Shown here one piece after another: positions 24,066 to 34,809 of a DNA stretch of 64,000 bases. The notes below the pieces were generated by a model. That model searched no databases, was not told the origin of the DNA, and was given only the letters and a program-made list of their open reading frames with translations. Every line of letters begins with the position of its first letter. Position 1 is the first letter of the stretch. This DNA comes from Hysterangium stoloniferum. Its lineage: Eukaryota; Basidiomycota; Agaricomycetes; Hysterangiales; Hysterangiaceae. The stretch spans positions 930,001 through 994,000 of the forward strand of contig WHVD01000014.1 in the NCBI GenBank assembly GCA_015178975.1, given 5' to 3'. A program made the translations under genes and the position numbers.

Positions 24066-25358
24066 ATGCCACCAAGAAGAAGTACACGCACACAGTCATC
24101 ATTACCTGGACCATCGACTCTTCATTCCCCGTTAACTCTGTATACCAGTCAGACGCTTGCGAACCAGTCAGAAACCATGGAAAAAGCCCATATCGAAGAA
24201 GTCCTGGAAAACCAGGACGAATCCGAGCATGAGGACGAATCCGTGGCCCCTGACAAGGGCAAAGGTGTTGAAATTCCTCTCGAAAATCCTCCACCTGTTC
24301 AACGACTGCACTTGGGGGATCCTACTTCTGAATTTTTAGCAGGAACTATAGATAAATTCATGACGCACCTGTTTGAAGAATGAAAGAAAAAGGAACAAGA
24401 ACCTCCACAGTCAAAGGTCAATGCTCCGGAACCCTTCACAGGTTCCAACCCAAACAAACTCTCTACTTTCTTCATGCAATGTCGCTTCAATTTCCATGAT
24501 CGTGCTGCTGCATTCTCCATGGACTCCCGAAAAGTCAACTACGCACTTTCATATTTGTCGGGATCCGTGTTGAAATGGTTTGAACCGGCTTTTAGCGGGA
24601 TTTCCAAGGAAGAGCCACTCTGGCTTGAAAATTGGGAGGCTTTTGTTGAGGAGCTTGAAACCAACTTTGGCCCGTATGACCCGACAGGAGAAGCCGAGAA
24701 TAGTCTCACAAATCTTCGTATGAAGGACACACAGCGCATCATGGACTACATCGTCCAATTCAATAATCTTGCAGCTCATTGTCAGTGGGGCGATCCTGCT
24801 CTCCACCACCAATTCTACACCGGTCTGCCATCCCGCCTTAAAGACGAAGTCTCGAAAGGAGAAGATGGCAAGCCAAAAACCCTGTCCCGTATGTGCCTCA
24901 AAGCTCAAAATGCAGACGCACGCTATTGGGAACGTCACGCGGAAGTTGCCAGCGAGACCTCCACGGATAAAGTAAACAAGTCCATGGCCAATAAAAACAA
25001 CAACAATAATTCGTCGACCAGCAACCAGAACTCCACGCAATCTGACAAGAAGAACAATAAAAAGTCTTCAAACAACAACAACAACAAGGACAATAAGGAC
25101 AATAACAAGGGTCAACAGTCCAGCAAGCAAGCCGGAAAACCCGACCTCTCAGGCAAATTCGGACCCAATGGCAAATTGACCCCACAGGAAAGACAACGTT
25201 GTATGGACAACAACCTCTGTCTCTTGTGCGGGAAACCCGGTCATCGAGTCCCGGAATGTCCGCTGGCAAAAGCAAACTCTTCAAAGGGTCAAACAGCCAA
25301 GGCCTCCACAGAAACCCCGTCGAAGGATGAACCGGCTTCCGATTCGAAAAAAGAGTAA
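24066..25358 (+). pseudogene. Gypsy gag, interrupted by one in-frame TGA
   Basis: A single frame from MPPRRSTRTQSS to KKE plus TAA, broken only by TGA at 24381-24383 (context EE-stop-KKKEQE). It has the Ty3-type capsid region (LSYLSGSVLKWFEP, WEAFVEELETNFGP, QFNNLAAHCQW). An Asn/Lys-rich linker with long N-runs comes next, then a CCHC zinc knuckle (CLLCGKPGHRVPEC) near the C-terminus. The capsid packages the element RNA; the knuckle binds it. The stop is likely a CGA-to-TGA transition. Reading downstream in the -1 frame leads directly into protease. Confidence 0.9.
25347..25358 (+). promoter_or_regulatory. Candidate -1 ribosomal frameshift site at the gag/pol junction
   Basis: An A6 run followed by GAGTAA: gag reads AAA AAA GAG stop. 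Slipping back one base gives AAA AAA AGA GTA, which runs open through GCIASLRIQEFTHLN into the protease. A slippery run exactly at the overlap, with gag and pol in -1 register, is the expected layout for frameshift-controlled Gag-Pol. Confidence 0.5.
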
Positions 25359-25900
25359 GCAACCCCACAGACTCCACGCGGGTTGGGGGTTGCATTGCCT
25401 CTCTGCGCATTCAAGAGTTTACTCACCTCAACGCATCCGCTCTTTCACATTCTGATTCATTTTTCGTTAAACTTATGTCTAATATGATTCCAAAATTCGT
25501 TTTTTCAGCTCTCATAGATTCCGGCTCGACTCATTGTTTTTTAGATACAAAATTCATGCAAAAGAATTCTTTGTCAACTTATTCGATAAATCCCATCACA
25601 CTCCACCTCTTTGATGGCACAAGTAATTCGGTTGTTACCCAAGTTTGTGATTTACCCATCAGTTTCCCTTGTGGAACATCTCAATTGGTCACTTTCTATG
25701 TGACCCAGTTAGACTCAAGTTGCTCGGTGGTCCTAGGACATAACTGGCTTACCCACTACAATCCGTTGATTGACTGGATAGCTAACAGTATAACATTCCG
25801 GACTCCCGCGGCAGCCGAGGAAACTGCACCTGACCCAGCCTCCACGGCACCCATGGCCTTCCTGGCACCTGCAGTCTCGAGGACTCCTGTGATCCCTACG

Positions 25901-26330
25901 TATCACGAATCAATTATTCTTCGATAAAGTCGAATAATATTCTACTAATCAAACTCAAAAGCCTTGTTCGACGAAGTATATATTCGCCCTGTCGATGAAG
26001 TAAGAGGCTATTACCAGTCGCGAGAACTCATGGAAGTATTTGTCGAAGAAGTTACGACAAGTTAGATTACTAATATCACTAATATACAGATATTTCGACT
26101 GACTTCCCTCGCTCCTTTCGTAGCCCTTTTATGCTTTTCGTCATATCGTTATGACTATGTTATGAACTAATTATGAAATCATATATGACGTCGAAATGAG
26201 ACATGTCGAAAGAGATTCAATGGTGTCGAATAATGTTTGGTTTTGTCGAGTTGAATTCGATAGGTTGAAGAGTTGTCGAAAGTTACCTTTGAATGTTTGT
26301 GACAATACATGACATGTGATGGTTGTGACA
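25901..26330 (-). mobile_element. 430-bp solo LTR-like insertion inside gypsy pol, TSD CTACG
   Basis: The segment is bounded by an exact duplication CTACG (25896-25900 and 26331-26335). On the reverse strand it begins TGTCACAACC and ends GTGATA, so the termini are near-mirror images. Interior sequence is rich in TCGA words and unlike the gypsy element. Skipping the insert and one TSD copy restores one continuous pol frame (VIPT followed by APMASSEP). That proves the interval is foreign and that it inserted after the gypsy element. Confidence 0.85.
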
Positions 26331-29300
26331 CTACGGCACCAATGGCTTCCTCGGAACCCACGGCACCTCTGTCCATTTCTCTGATTAATGCTGCAGCTTT
26401 TATTAGGGCTTCAAAAATGGATGGGTCCCAGGCGTTCACTATCAACTTAAAAATTGATGAAGCAACTGGACATTTTTCAACCCCGGTATCTGAATCTGAG
26501 CAAGCCACTGACCTAGAAGGCGTCCCAGAGAAATATCATGACTTCGTGGATGTTTTTAGCAAGCGGAAAGCTGACTGGCTTTCACCTCACAGAGAATATG
26601 ACTTAAAAATCGATCTTGAAGATGGCGCCCAGCCACCCCTAGGACATATTTACCCACTCTCATCCAAGGAACTTTCCACAATCTGCAATTTCCTGGATGA
26701 ATATTTGTCCATAGGTTTTATCCAACCCTCAAAGTCTCCTTTTGGAGCACCTGTTCTGTTTGTCAGAAAAAAGGATGGATCCCTTTGACTATGTGTTGAT
26801 TTTAGAGGACTCAATGCTGTCACCAAGAAGGATAAATATCCACTCCCACTTATATCTGATCTGCTCGATGCTCCACGGAATGCCCAGATTTACACCAAAA
26901 TAGATCTCAAGCACACCTATCATTTGGTCCGGATTGCCGCAGGCGACGAATGGAAACCCACTTTTAGAACCCGTTATGGGGCCTTTGAGTGGTTGGTGAT
27001 CCCCTTTGGACTCACCAATGCTCCATCTGTTTTTCAGCATTTTATCAACAACATTTTCTCCGACATGCTTGATGTATGCGTCATTGTTTACTTGGATGAC
27101 ATTCTTATCTACTCTGAGAATCCCGCAGAACACGACAAACAAGTCCGTGAAGTTCTCCGGAGACTCAGACAACATGGTTTATTCGCAAATGGTAAAAAAT
27201 GTACTTTTGACACAGACTCCGTGGAATACCTAGGTTTCATGATGGGACCTGATGGACTCTGCATGGACAAAACTAAAGTGCAAGTCATCAAAGATTGGCG
27301 AAAAGTTAAAGATATACAATCCTTCCTCGGCTTTGCCAATTTTTACCGACGTTTTATCCGTGGATATTCCGACATCACGGTACCCCTTACCCATCTTACA
27401 CGTAAGGGTACTCCATGGAATTTTAACGATAAGTGTCAAAAAGCTTTCAATCTTTTAAAAAATTCTTTTTATACAGCTCCTATTCTGTCGCATTGGAAAC
27501 TGGACTTCCCGCTCATTGTTGAAATGGATGCCTTGGACTATGCGCTTGGAGCCATTCTGTCTATCCAGGACTCCAACGGAGACGTCCACCCTGTGGCTTT
27601 TCTGTCCTGGACTTTTACCGGAGCAGAGCTCAACTACAACGTTCATGATAAAGAACTCCTGGCAATCTTTTCAGCTTTCAAAGTGTGGCGACACTATTTG
27701 GAAGGTTCAGGAGCTCCTATTGACGTTGTAACAGATCACAAAAACCTGGAATACTTTTCTACCACAAAGCTTTTGACCCACTGGCAGGCCCGCTGGTCTG
27801 AATATATATCTGCTTTCAACATGATTATCCGCTTTCGACCCAGCTGTCTTGGCGGCAAACCCGACGCTTTAACTAGACGATGGGACGTCTATCCTAAAGA
27901 GGGGAGCAATGACTATGCAACGGTAAATCCGCACAACCTGAAACCTATTTTCATGAATCAACAACTTACTGCATCAGTCCGCACAACTTTCCTCATCAAT
28001 CCCATTGTCCGTGGAATTATCATTATGGATATTGAGAAGTTACATCAAGATATTCTATCGGCAATTCCACTAGATCCAATTACTAAAGCTCACCTTGACA
28101 ATCCTGTGGACCCCGGTCAACCCCGGTGGTCTCTTGATCAACATGGTTTCATTAGACTTGACGATCACATCTATGTACTGGACTCTGACGGCCTCCACCT
28201 CAGGATCCTTCAATACAAACATGATCATCCACTCTCAGGACATTTCAGGTACAACAAAACTCTATCATTAATAAGAAGAGAATACACTTGGCCCAGACTC
28301 CATGGATTCGTTAAGCACTATTGTAAATCTTGCACTACTTGTCCCCGCTCAAAATCTCAGCGACACAAGCCATACGGCCTTTTGAAACAACTCCCGGTAC
28401 TGGAACACCCGTGGAATTCTATCTCTATGGATTTCATTGAACACCTACTGGATTCCGAAGGCTTTTCTGCTATTCTAGTCATTGTTGACAGATTCTCAAA
28501 ACAAGGTATATTCATCCCACATATGACACAATTACGTCTGTGCAGGTAGCGGAACTTTTCATTATCCACGTATTTTCCAAGCACGGAGTTCCATCCCACG
28601 TGACTTCCGATCAAGGATCAGAGTTCGTGTCTCACTTCTTTAGATCCCTCGGAAAATCCTTGGACATGACATTACATTTCACGTCTGGACATCACCCGGA
28701 AGGTGACGGACAAACCGAACACGTCAACCAGACATTGGAACAATACCTCTGTGTATATTGCAACTATCAACCGGACAATTGGAAATCCTTGTTACCACTT
28801 GCAGAGTTTGCTTACAACAATGCACCCTTGGCCACTACTGGCATTTCCCCGTTCTTTGCAAATAAAGGATATAATCCAAATATTACAGTACATCCAGAAC
28901 GAAATCTCGCCTCTGTTTGTGCTCAAGAGTTCACCATGGACCTCCATGAGCTCCACGAGGAACTCCGGACTGAAATATTGTCTGCCCAAGAGCAATATCC
29001 ACATTCAGTGGACAAACACCAGATCCTGCCACCAAACTTCAAGATTGGCGACCGTGTTTATGTCAAAGCTCAATTCTTCCGGACTACCCGTCCATCAAAG
29101 AAGCTTGCTGAAAAATATTTAGGTCCGTTTGAAATTATCGCACAAGTAGGTTCAGTTTCTTGGACTCTATGGCTTCCGGATAGCATGTGCGTGGTACACC
29201 CGGTATTTCATGTTTCTATGCTAGAACCTTGTACTGCTAACACTATCCTGGATCGTGTGCAATCTCCGCCTCCTCCTGTCATCATTGACAGAGAACCCGA

Positions 29301-29509
29301 GTTTGAAATCTCACAGATTTTAGATTCAAAAATTGATAAGCGTCGACGCACTTGTAAACTGCTTTACTTGGTCAAGTGGGCGGGTTACGAGGGCACCGAT
29401 GAAGAGACCTTATGGATTTTGGCCACAGAACTCAGTAATGCCATGGAAATCGTTACTGACTTTCATACAGCTTACCCGCTCAAACCTGGACCATTATCTA
29501 CTCTCTGAC

Positions 29510-29787
29510 CGCACTCCGCAGACCCCATGTTACATTTGGACTCATTTTCATTATTCCCTGTCGCCCTATGTCTCTCTTTGCTTTTACAGGTTCTGACATG
29601 TCTTGTCAAGTCTTTAAGTGGACCCTCTGCAGACTTTGGCTTTGACTTTTATTTTTATGTTTTTCACGCTTTACTTTTATGTTCAATTATTATTAAGTTT
29701 TATTTTCTATTCTTCATCTACATTGATGGGGCTATCTTTTTTCCCTGCCTCTTTTTCCGCCTCAGCCTTTCCCACCTCATTCATCTC
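29510..29787. other. Gypsy 3' region before the antisense ORF
   Basis: T-rich sequence between the pol stop and the stop codon of the antisense ORF. It could hold 3' UTR signals for both strands; no motif is clear. Confidence 0.4.
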
Positions 29788-30711
29788 CTAGGGTATCTCT
29801 GCAACCTCTGCAGGCACCTCCTCCTCATCTGAACTGGCCTCCTCGGAACTCCCATCCTCTGGCTTGTCATATACAAAGCCGGCATACTCCATCAGGAACC
29901 TAAAATGGTCCCCACGGAGTGCACGGAGATCGTTCACCATCACAACGCTGACCTCGTTGCTCTTCCAGAGCAACTCATTCTGGGCTTCTATGCCCTCGGC
30001 GATCCATCCCAACACTTCCTTCAGACTGGAGTATCCGTCCGACCCGTCATTCTCCCGTGAACCGGACCCCGCAGCCTGCTTGTGAACGAGCGAGCACCTC
30101 ACCTTGAGGTGCGCACACTGGTAACAGCCCGGGCCCCGGCCGGACTTCCGATTACACTCAGTGTTCCGGTTGTAATGGTGGGTCATTCCGAGTTGGTAGG
30201 CGGACTGGCACCGCCTTCCTTGCTTTCTGTTGATACAGTTAGCTCCACAGTATACCCATGGACCCGAGACTCACTTTGTTGGGGCTTTCTGGCTCCCCCT
30301 CGGACTCGGACTCGACTTCCACTGCCTTGCGCTGAAAACACCAAGTCAAAAAAAAAAAACGACAAGTTGAATTATGGGACTTACCTTTCCTGCAACAACC
30401 ACGGCTCTATCCACGGCCACCCAGGCTTTCTCTGCAGCCACCCTGGCCTTCTCTGCAGCCACCCACGCAGCCTCCTCCTCCTCCCTCTGCTTCTGCCTCG
30501 CAGCTTCTTCCTCCGTGGCCACGGCCACCTGGTATTCCCTATTCAGGGCCTCCTCGACCTCCCAGGCTTCTTGCTCCGCCTCTTCTCACTGTCGACGTTG
30601 CTCGTCCCGCTGCGCCAAGATTTGGGCAGCAGACAGTGGCGCCTGGTACTGACTGCCCGTGGAGGGCCCGGCAGTTGGCATAGGCTTCTGCGGCGTGGGC
30701 TTTGGTCCCAT
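29788..30711 (-). pseudogene. Antisense ORF within the gypsy element, spliced, with Cys cluster
   Basis: On the reverse strand, starting at ATG 30711, exon 1 reads MGPKPTPQKPMPTAGPST and then a highly charged helical segment (EEAARQKQREEEEAAW, AAEKARVAAEKAW), with one in-frame TGA after DEQRRQ. A GTAAGT donor near 30387 and an acceptor TTTTCAG near 30334 lead to an acidic exon (VEVESESEGEPESPNK). A second intron (GTGAGT to AGAAAG) leads to a Cys-rich segment CQSAYQLGMTHHYN, GPGCYQCAHLKVRC, and an acidic C-terminus ending at 29788. The Cys spacing recalls the Zn-cluster-like antisense proteins I associate with agaric gypsy elements, but function is unknown. The stop suggests decay in this copy. 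Confidence 0.6.
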
Positions 30712-30921
30712 GTTATCGATGATGGGGGTAATAAAGAAGAAGAAATTTCTATTTTTTCAAATTTATATATAGGCTCGTCATGTTTGAACCTTATCTTCCA
30801 GATCACATGACTCTTTGACACATATGTGTAACCGACATGACTTTTGACACATGCACATAGCTGACAAGAACCTTATCTAGGTCTAGAGCCTCTTTGGGAC
30901 TTTGGCATAAAGGGAGGGTAC

Positions 30922-31739
30922 TGTTACAACCAGACAATCCCGCCGGACTCCAGGCACTAACCCGTACGCCCCCACATGCTACAAGCACCAATTGTCTGTT
31001 TATAGGATTTCCCACCCGGACTCTGTTATGTCAAGACTCGTTACGTTCGACCTCATTACAACACATATCAGTCACCGGACTTCCCCCGGACTCTGTCTCT
31101 GTCTATGTCCATCTTTGTCCCACGCATCAGTCACCAGACCCTGCTCAGAATCCCGTCACTGCTCTAATCGAGCCCGTTCCCATTTTAGTCAAATGACCTG
31201 TCATGATTTAGGACTCTGCTCCCGCTCCGTTTCCCGTTATGGGTTATGCTTTGTCACAATTCGGACTCCACTCCGTTCCGTCCCGTTCCTAACACCAATT
31301 TGGTGTTTACTATTCCCATTTTATGTTTTGTTAGTTTCGTTTCGTCATTACTGGATTTGGTATGTCATTCACTCCATGGTCTATATAAACTGGCAGATGT
31401 TGTACATACAATCCAGTCAGAAAATTAGCTTAGATTCCCCCCAGTAATCTAATAACATTTTCCGCTCTAAAACCTTGCTTGATTCACATCGCTCTCACTA
31501 GTCGGAGCCCACGGGCTCCAGCACATCTATCTCTCTCAACTATCTCGACTCACGACCCACGACCTCCGACTTATGACCTACGACCCACAAACCCCGCCCG
31601 GACTCCCCAGGATCCCTGTCCGCCTGTTTGAAATTGGACAACACGATCTAGTGAGGGCACAGCCTATAAGCTGAAGCCAAGTCCTACCAGATATCCCATG
31701 GGTTTCTCTGGAAACCCACCCTGTGTGTGTATCCTAACA
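30922..31739 (+). mobile_element. 3' LTR of gypsy element
   Basis: 818 bp, TGTTACAACCAG to TATCCTAACA, preceded by the polypurine tract AAAGGGAGGG at about 30909 and followed by the TSD copy ATGAT (31740-31744). Compared with the 5' LTR, most differences are transitions. Confidence 0.95.
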
Positions 31740-31744
31740 ATGAT

Positions 31745-32973
31745 ACAAACCTCCTTTGTGCATGCCCATCATGATGATCCTCTTGTGTTTTTGTTATTTG
31801 CATGTTTGAGTTTGGGCCAGAAAAAGGGTACTGAGACCTGCATGGGCCAGTCGACTCACTGATAATAAGGTGAGGCAAAATACAGGTACATGCAACACAT
31901 TTGACAAGGCAATTTCGTAGCATTGTTTTCCAATGAGTGTGTGCATGGTCACACTTCGAGGTGCCGGATGAATGGGGTAATACATATTCGTTGATGTTCA
32001 TTCTCTGGTGATTGCTTCTCCGGCTGTTGATTCTCCAGCGATCTAGTAGGACGTGGCACTCGTGGTTGTATTGGCTTGTATTTGGAGAACCAAGACTGGT
32101 GTGGGGTCATGTGTGATGTTGCACCTGAGTCAATGATAATCTTGCCTTCTGCATCTGTATTGGTAGTTACGTGGGCTGATTCTGATACTTCAGAGTCTTT
32201 GACTGTGTCTGTCACATTTGCCTTATCCTTTGTCTTCTTTGCTCCACTTCCTCCCTTCCACAGGAATTCATAGTAGATACAGTCCTTCATATCATGTCCA
32301 GGTAGCTCATGATGCTTGCACCATTTGCTGCCACTCATCTTTATAGCTTTGGCCTTTAGGGCAGAGTCTGGGACTCCAGTGGGATTGAGTCATGCATACT
32401 CAAACATTACATGCAGTTCTACAGTGTCAAATGTTAGCTTGTCTTGTTTGATGGCATTGACCAATGAAGATGTGAATGTGGTCCACTCAGAGGTTTTTGG
32501 TAGGCTGTTTAGAAGAGTAAATGCTAGGATTTTGGAGTCGACAGTGAATTTCATCCCAGTCAGTTGGGATTCAATAGTATGGAGTTTTGCAATGAAATCT
32601 GAAGGATCAGATGCTCCATCCCAAGTAGATGAGAGAAGCTCCTGGTATAGATAGAATGCTGAGGAGAGGTTTGAGGTTTCAAAAAGGTGTGATGGCCTCG
32701 AATAAGGCCTTGGATTCCGTGTGTTGGTGTGTTTTGAGCAAGATGGCATCTGATATGTATTCTTGGATGATACCATGTGCCTTCTCATCTCACTCCCTCC
32801 ACTTTTGCATGTCTTCAGGATCAATTTTCCCCCCACTGGGGTTGTTGGACATGCATCTACACTGGTGACTGTCCCAAGTACTTATGTTTTAGTTCAACTG
32901 TGACCCGGATTTTCCAGATTTGATAGTTGTTTGGTCCCATAAGGATAGGGCATGTTGAGGTAGTGGTTGACAT
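31745..32973 (-). pseudogene. Ty1/copia retrotransposon relic, gag to protease part
   Basis: The reverse strand begins at 32973 with MSTTTSTCPILMGPNNYQIW, the copia Gag N-terminal motif (GxNNYxxWK). It continues through LLSSTWDGASDPSDFIAKL and LLNSLPKTSEWTTF, a zinc-knuckle segment WCKHHELPGHDMKDC (the first Cys pair is partial) and the protease active site IIDSGATSHMTP. Reading frames shift several times. The rest of the polyprotein is found at 20802-23209; the ATGAT duplication of the gypsy element marks the break. No intact 5' LTR was identified to the right. Confidence 0.85.
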
Positions 32974-33446
32974 TTTGAAAGAAAATATCATCAGTGTCCA
33001 CATATGACAGTAAAAAGGATTTAGTTTGGGTGCAGATTAGTATGCAACTCCGGGACCCATAACCTGACAAAATTTGGACTGAGCTAAAACAGAAAAAAGG
33101 CAGTGGATGCCCAAGACTCAGTCGCTGGCTAATGACGCTATAGGGAAATGACTCTATTTACCTAGAACAGAAAAAAGGAAGTAGATGCCCAAGAGTAATC
33201 TACATCAGTTTGCTAGTATATAGAGAACTGTCTGTGTAGAAGAAACTCACCTCAGTCGCTGCCTAATGAGGCTGTAGGGAAACGACTGAGGTTGTACTCC
33301 ATAGCTTCGCATATATATGTACACGTGTGGGTGAAAAATGTGCTCGTACGATAAAAGGAAAAAAATGTAAATGGGTGGTCCAGTCTGACATGCGATCTGG
33401 TAGTGTTGCCACACTCGGGGCATGATCATTACCGGTTTTGGTCAAA
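32974..33446. other. Copia 5' leader region with internal repeats
   Basis: Two short modules are each present twice: AACAGAAAAAAGG..GT.GATGCCCAAGA near 33089 and 33165, and CTCAGTCGCTG.CTAATGA.GCT.TAGGGAAA near 33117 and 33253. The second copy can form a stem between CCTCAGTCG and CGACTGAGG (33252-33292). No ORF. It probably belongs to the untranslated leader or LTR of the copia relic. Confidence 0.4.
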
Positions 33447-33660
33447 ATGATATATGTTATTAGAAAAGGGCCTAATACACCATTTTAAACATTAAAACTA
33501 AGTCTTAAAGTAAATTAACAGGCCCCCAGTACACATATTGATATATTTTGAAGAATAGATGAAAAGTTATATCTATTTATGCTAGTCAAGTGTGTTTTTG
33601 AGGGCATTTTGAGGTGTTTGGGGCAGTCGCGACACCCTGTGTGGCACTTTCCCATGGCCT
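33447..33660. repeat. Copy 2 of the TIR-type dispersed repeat
   Basis: Similar over its length to 12170-12400, ending in the same GTGGCACTTTCCCATGGCC. Its right edge contains GTCGCGACACCCTGTGTGGCAC, the counterpart of the proposed terminal inverted repeat in copy 1. No transposase. Confidence 0.6.
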
Positions 33661-34150
33661 CTTATCGCCTTCCATAATGTTACCATTGACTCCGCTGCTC
33701 CTTTTCCTCAGACTTTCAACAATTTTAACAACATTTTTCCATATAAAGAATTTTTGTCACATACTTTTGGAATATTGCCTCGGAGTGGGAGGCTCTGTGG
33801 TTTCAGACAAGGAATTCGCCACTTTGGTATCCAGCCTGAAGCACATGTGGATGTAATGGATGATCTGATTGTATACTGTCAAACCAAGGGATCACTTGGG
33901 GTCACACGAGATAAGCACGAAGAGGGCATGTCAGCACTTTTTCTGTAATAGCGTTCAGATGACCCAGTTGTAGTGCTTGGAAACGTGATTCTCAATCCCT
34001 ATTGATCTCGCTAGGGTCTCAAGCACGACGTGGGGCTGTCCATACACGAGAAAATGTAGCGAAGGCATGACTTTCGAAATGCAAGCTCACCCCTCTCTTA
34101 ATCGCGTGAGTCTGACTGGAATAGACCCATTGTTTATGGTTGTGTCACAT
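33661..34150. other. Spacer
   Basis: Short ORFs only (for example 33754-33948). No recognisable product. Confidence 0.3.
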
Positions 34151-34490
34151 CAGGAAGACAATTAACAGTGAGAGGGAGTACGGGAGGAACTGGTTACAAA
34201 GCAAATGGCGATCTTCTACACATCTTATCAGGTATTCTCATATAGTTGGTCGGCCACCCGTTAACGCTCTATCGGACATCCGCCAGGCTTAATACCAATT
34301 CCCATTCGTGGATCCTTGACAGCAAATTATGCGGTGACTTGAAGGATGGTTATCACATCAAGAAGACAATTAACAGTGAGAGGGAGTACGGGAGGAACTA
34401 GTTACAAAGCAAATGGTGATCTTGTACACAGCTTGTCAGGTATTCTCATATAGTTGGTCGTCCACCCGTTAACGCTCGGTCGGACAGCAA
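34151..34490. repeat. Direct duplication, 207-bp offset
   Basis: The block TCACATCAGGAAGACAATTA ... CACCCGTTAACGCTC (about 34147-34272) is repeated at about 34354-34479 with few differences. The AGCAAATTATGC.GTGACTT words after each copy also match. In the second copy about 50 bp between the two shared blocks is missing. It looks like a local tandem duplication followed by a deletion. Confidence 0.8.
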
Positions 34491-34809
34491 ATTATGCAGT
34501 GACTTAATTGACCAACGCCACATTAGATGCCCGGGAAGATTGATTTATTGAGTTGTCGGAGATCATAGTCCACTCTCAACTCAACCTCTCTCAACCTTGC
34601 TGTCAACCCCAACCACTGAAATTTTACAAGCCTCCAAAATCAACGCCATGGTCATCAAAGCTATGGCTCGCAACATTGGTTCTTTGGCCAATGTCGTTAT
34701 TCTCCTTCTTGGCATTTATGCCGTCAAAATAGTTGCCCAAGGCCACCACATGTCAATAAGGCATCTCAAGATTCTGTGTGATGGAAATGGGTCAGTATAT
34801 AGGGAGCTC

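Larger units (their letters stand above)
25345..29508 (+). pseudogene. Gypsy pol: protease, RT, RNase H, integrase, chromodomain (defective)
   Basis: The pol frame enters from gag by a -1 shift and contains the aspartic protease (SALIDSGSTHCFLD), interrupted by a foreign 430-bp segment at 25901-26330. RT has KIDLKHTYHLVRI, WLVIPFGLTNAPSVFQ and the catalytic box VYLDDILIYS. RNase H has VEMDALDYALGAI, the Glu in NVHDKELLAI and TDHKNLEYF. Integrase begins with an HHCC finger (H...H and CKSCTTC), then SMDFIEHL, TSDQGSEFV and GDGQTEHVNQTLEQYL. The C-terminus carries a chromodomain (LLYLVKWAGYEGTDEETLW). One TGA at 26786-26788 interrupts the start of the RT core, and a base missing from a C-run near 28517 shifts the frame before the integrase core. 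Reverse transcription and integration of the element; not functional here. Confidence 0.95.
23210..31739 (+). mobile_element. Chromodomain Ty3/gypsy retrotransposon, 8.5 kb, TSD ATGAT
   Basis: Full-length but defective element: 5' LTR 23210-24029, gag 24066-25358, pol to 29508, an antisense ORF 29788-30711, a purine tract AAAGGGAGGG just before the 3' LTR, and 3' LTR 30922-31739. An exact ATGAT duplication flanks it (23205-23209 and 31740-31744). It is inserted into the copia relic in the opposite orientation. Pol order is protease, reverse transcriptase, RNase H, integrase and a C-terminal chromodomain, the chromovirus arrangement. Defects are a TGA in gag (24381), a TGA in the RT region (26786), a one-base loss near 28517 and a 430-bp LTR insertion in pol (25901-26330). 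Confidence 0.95.
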
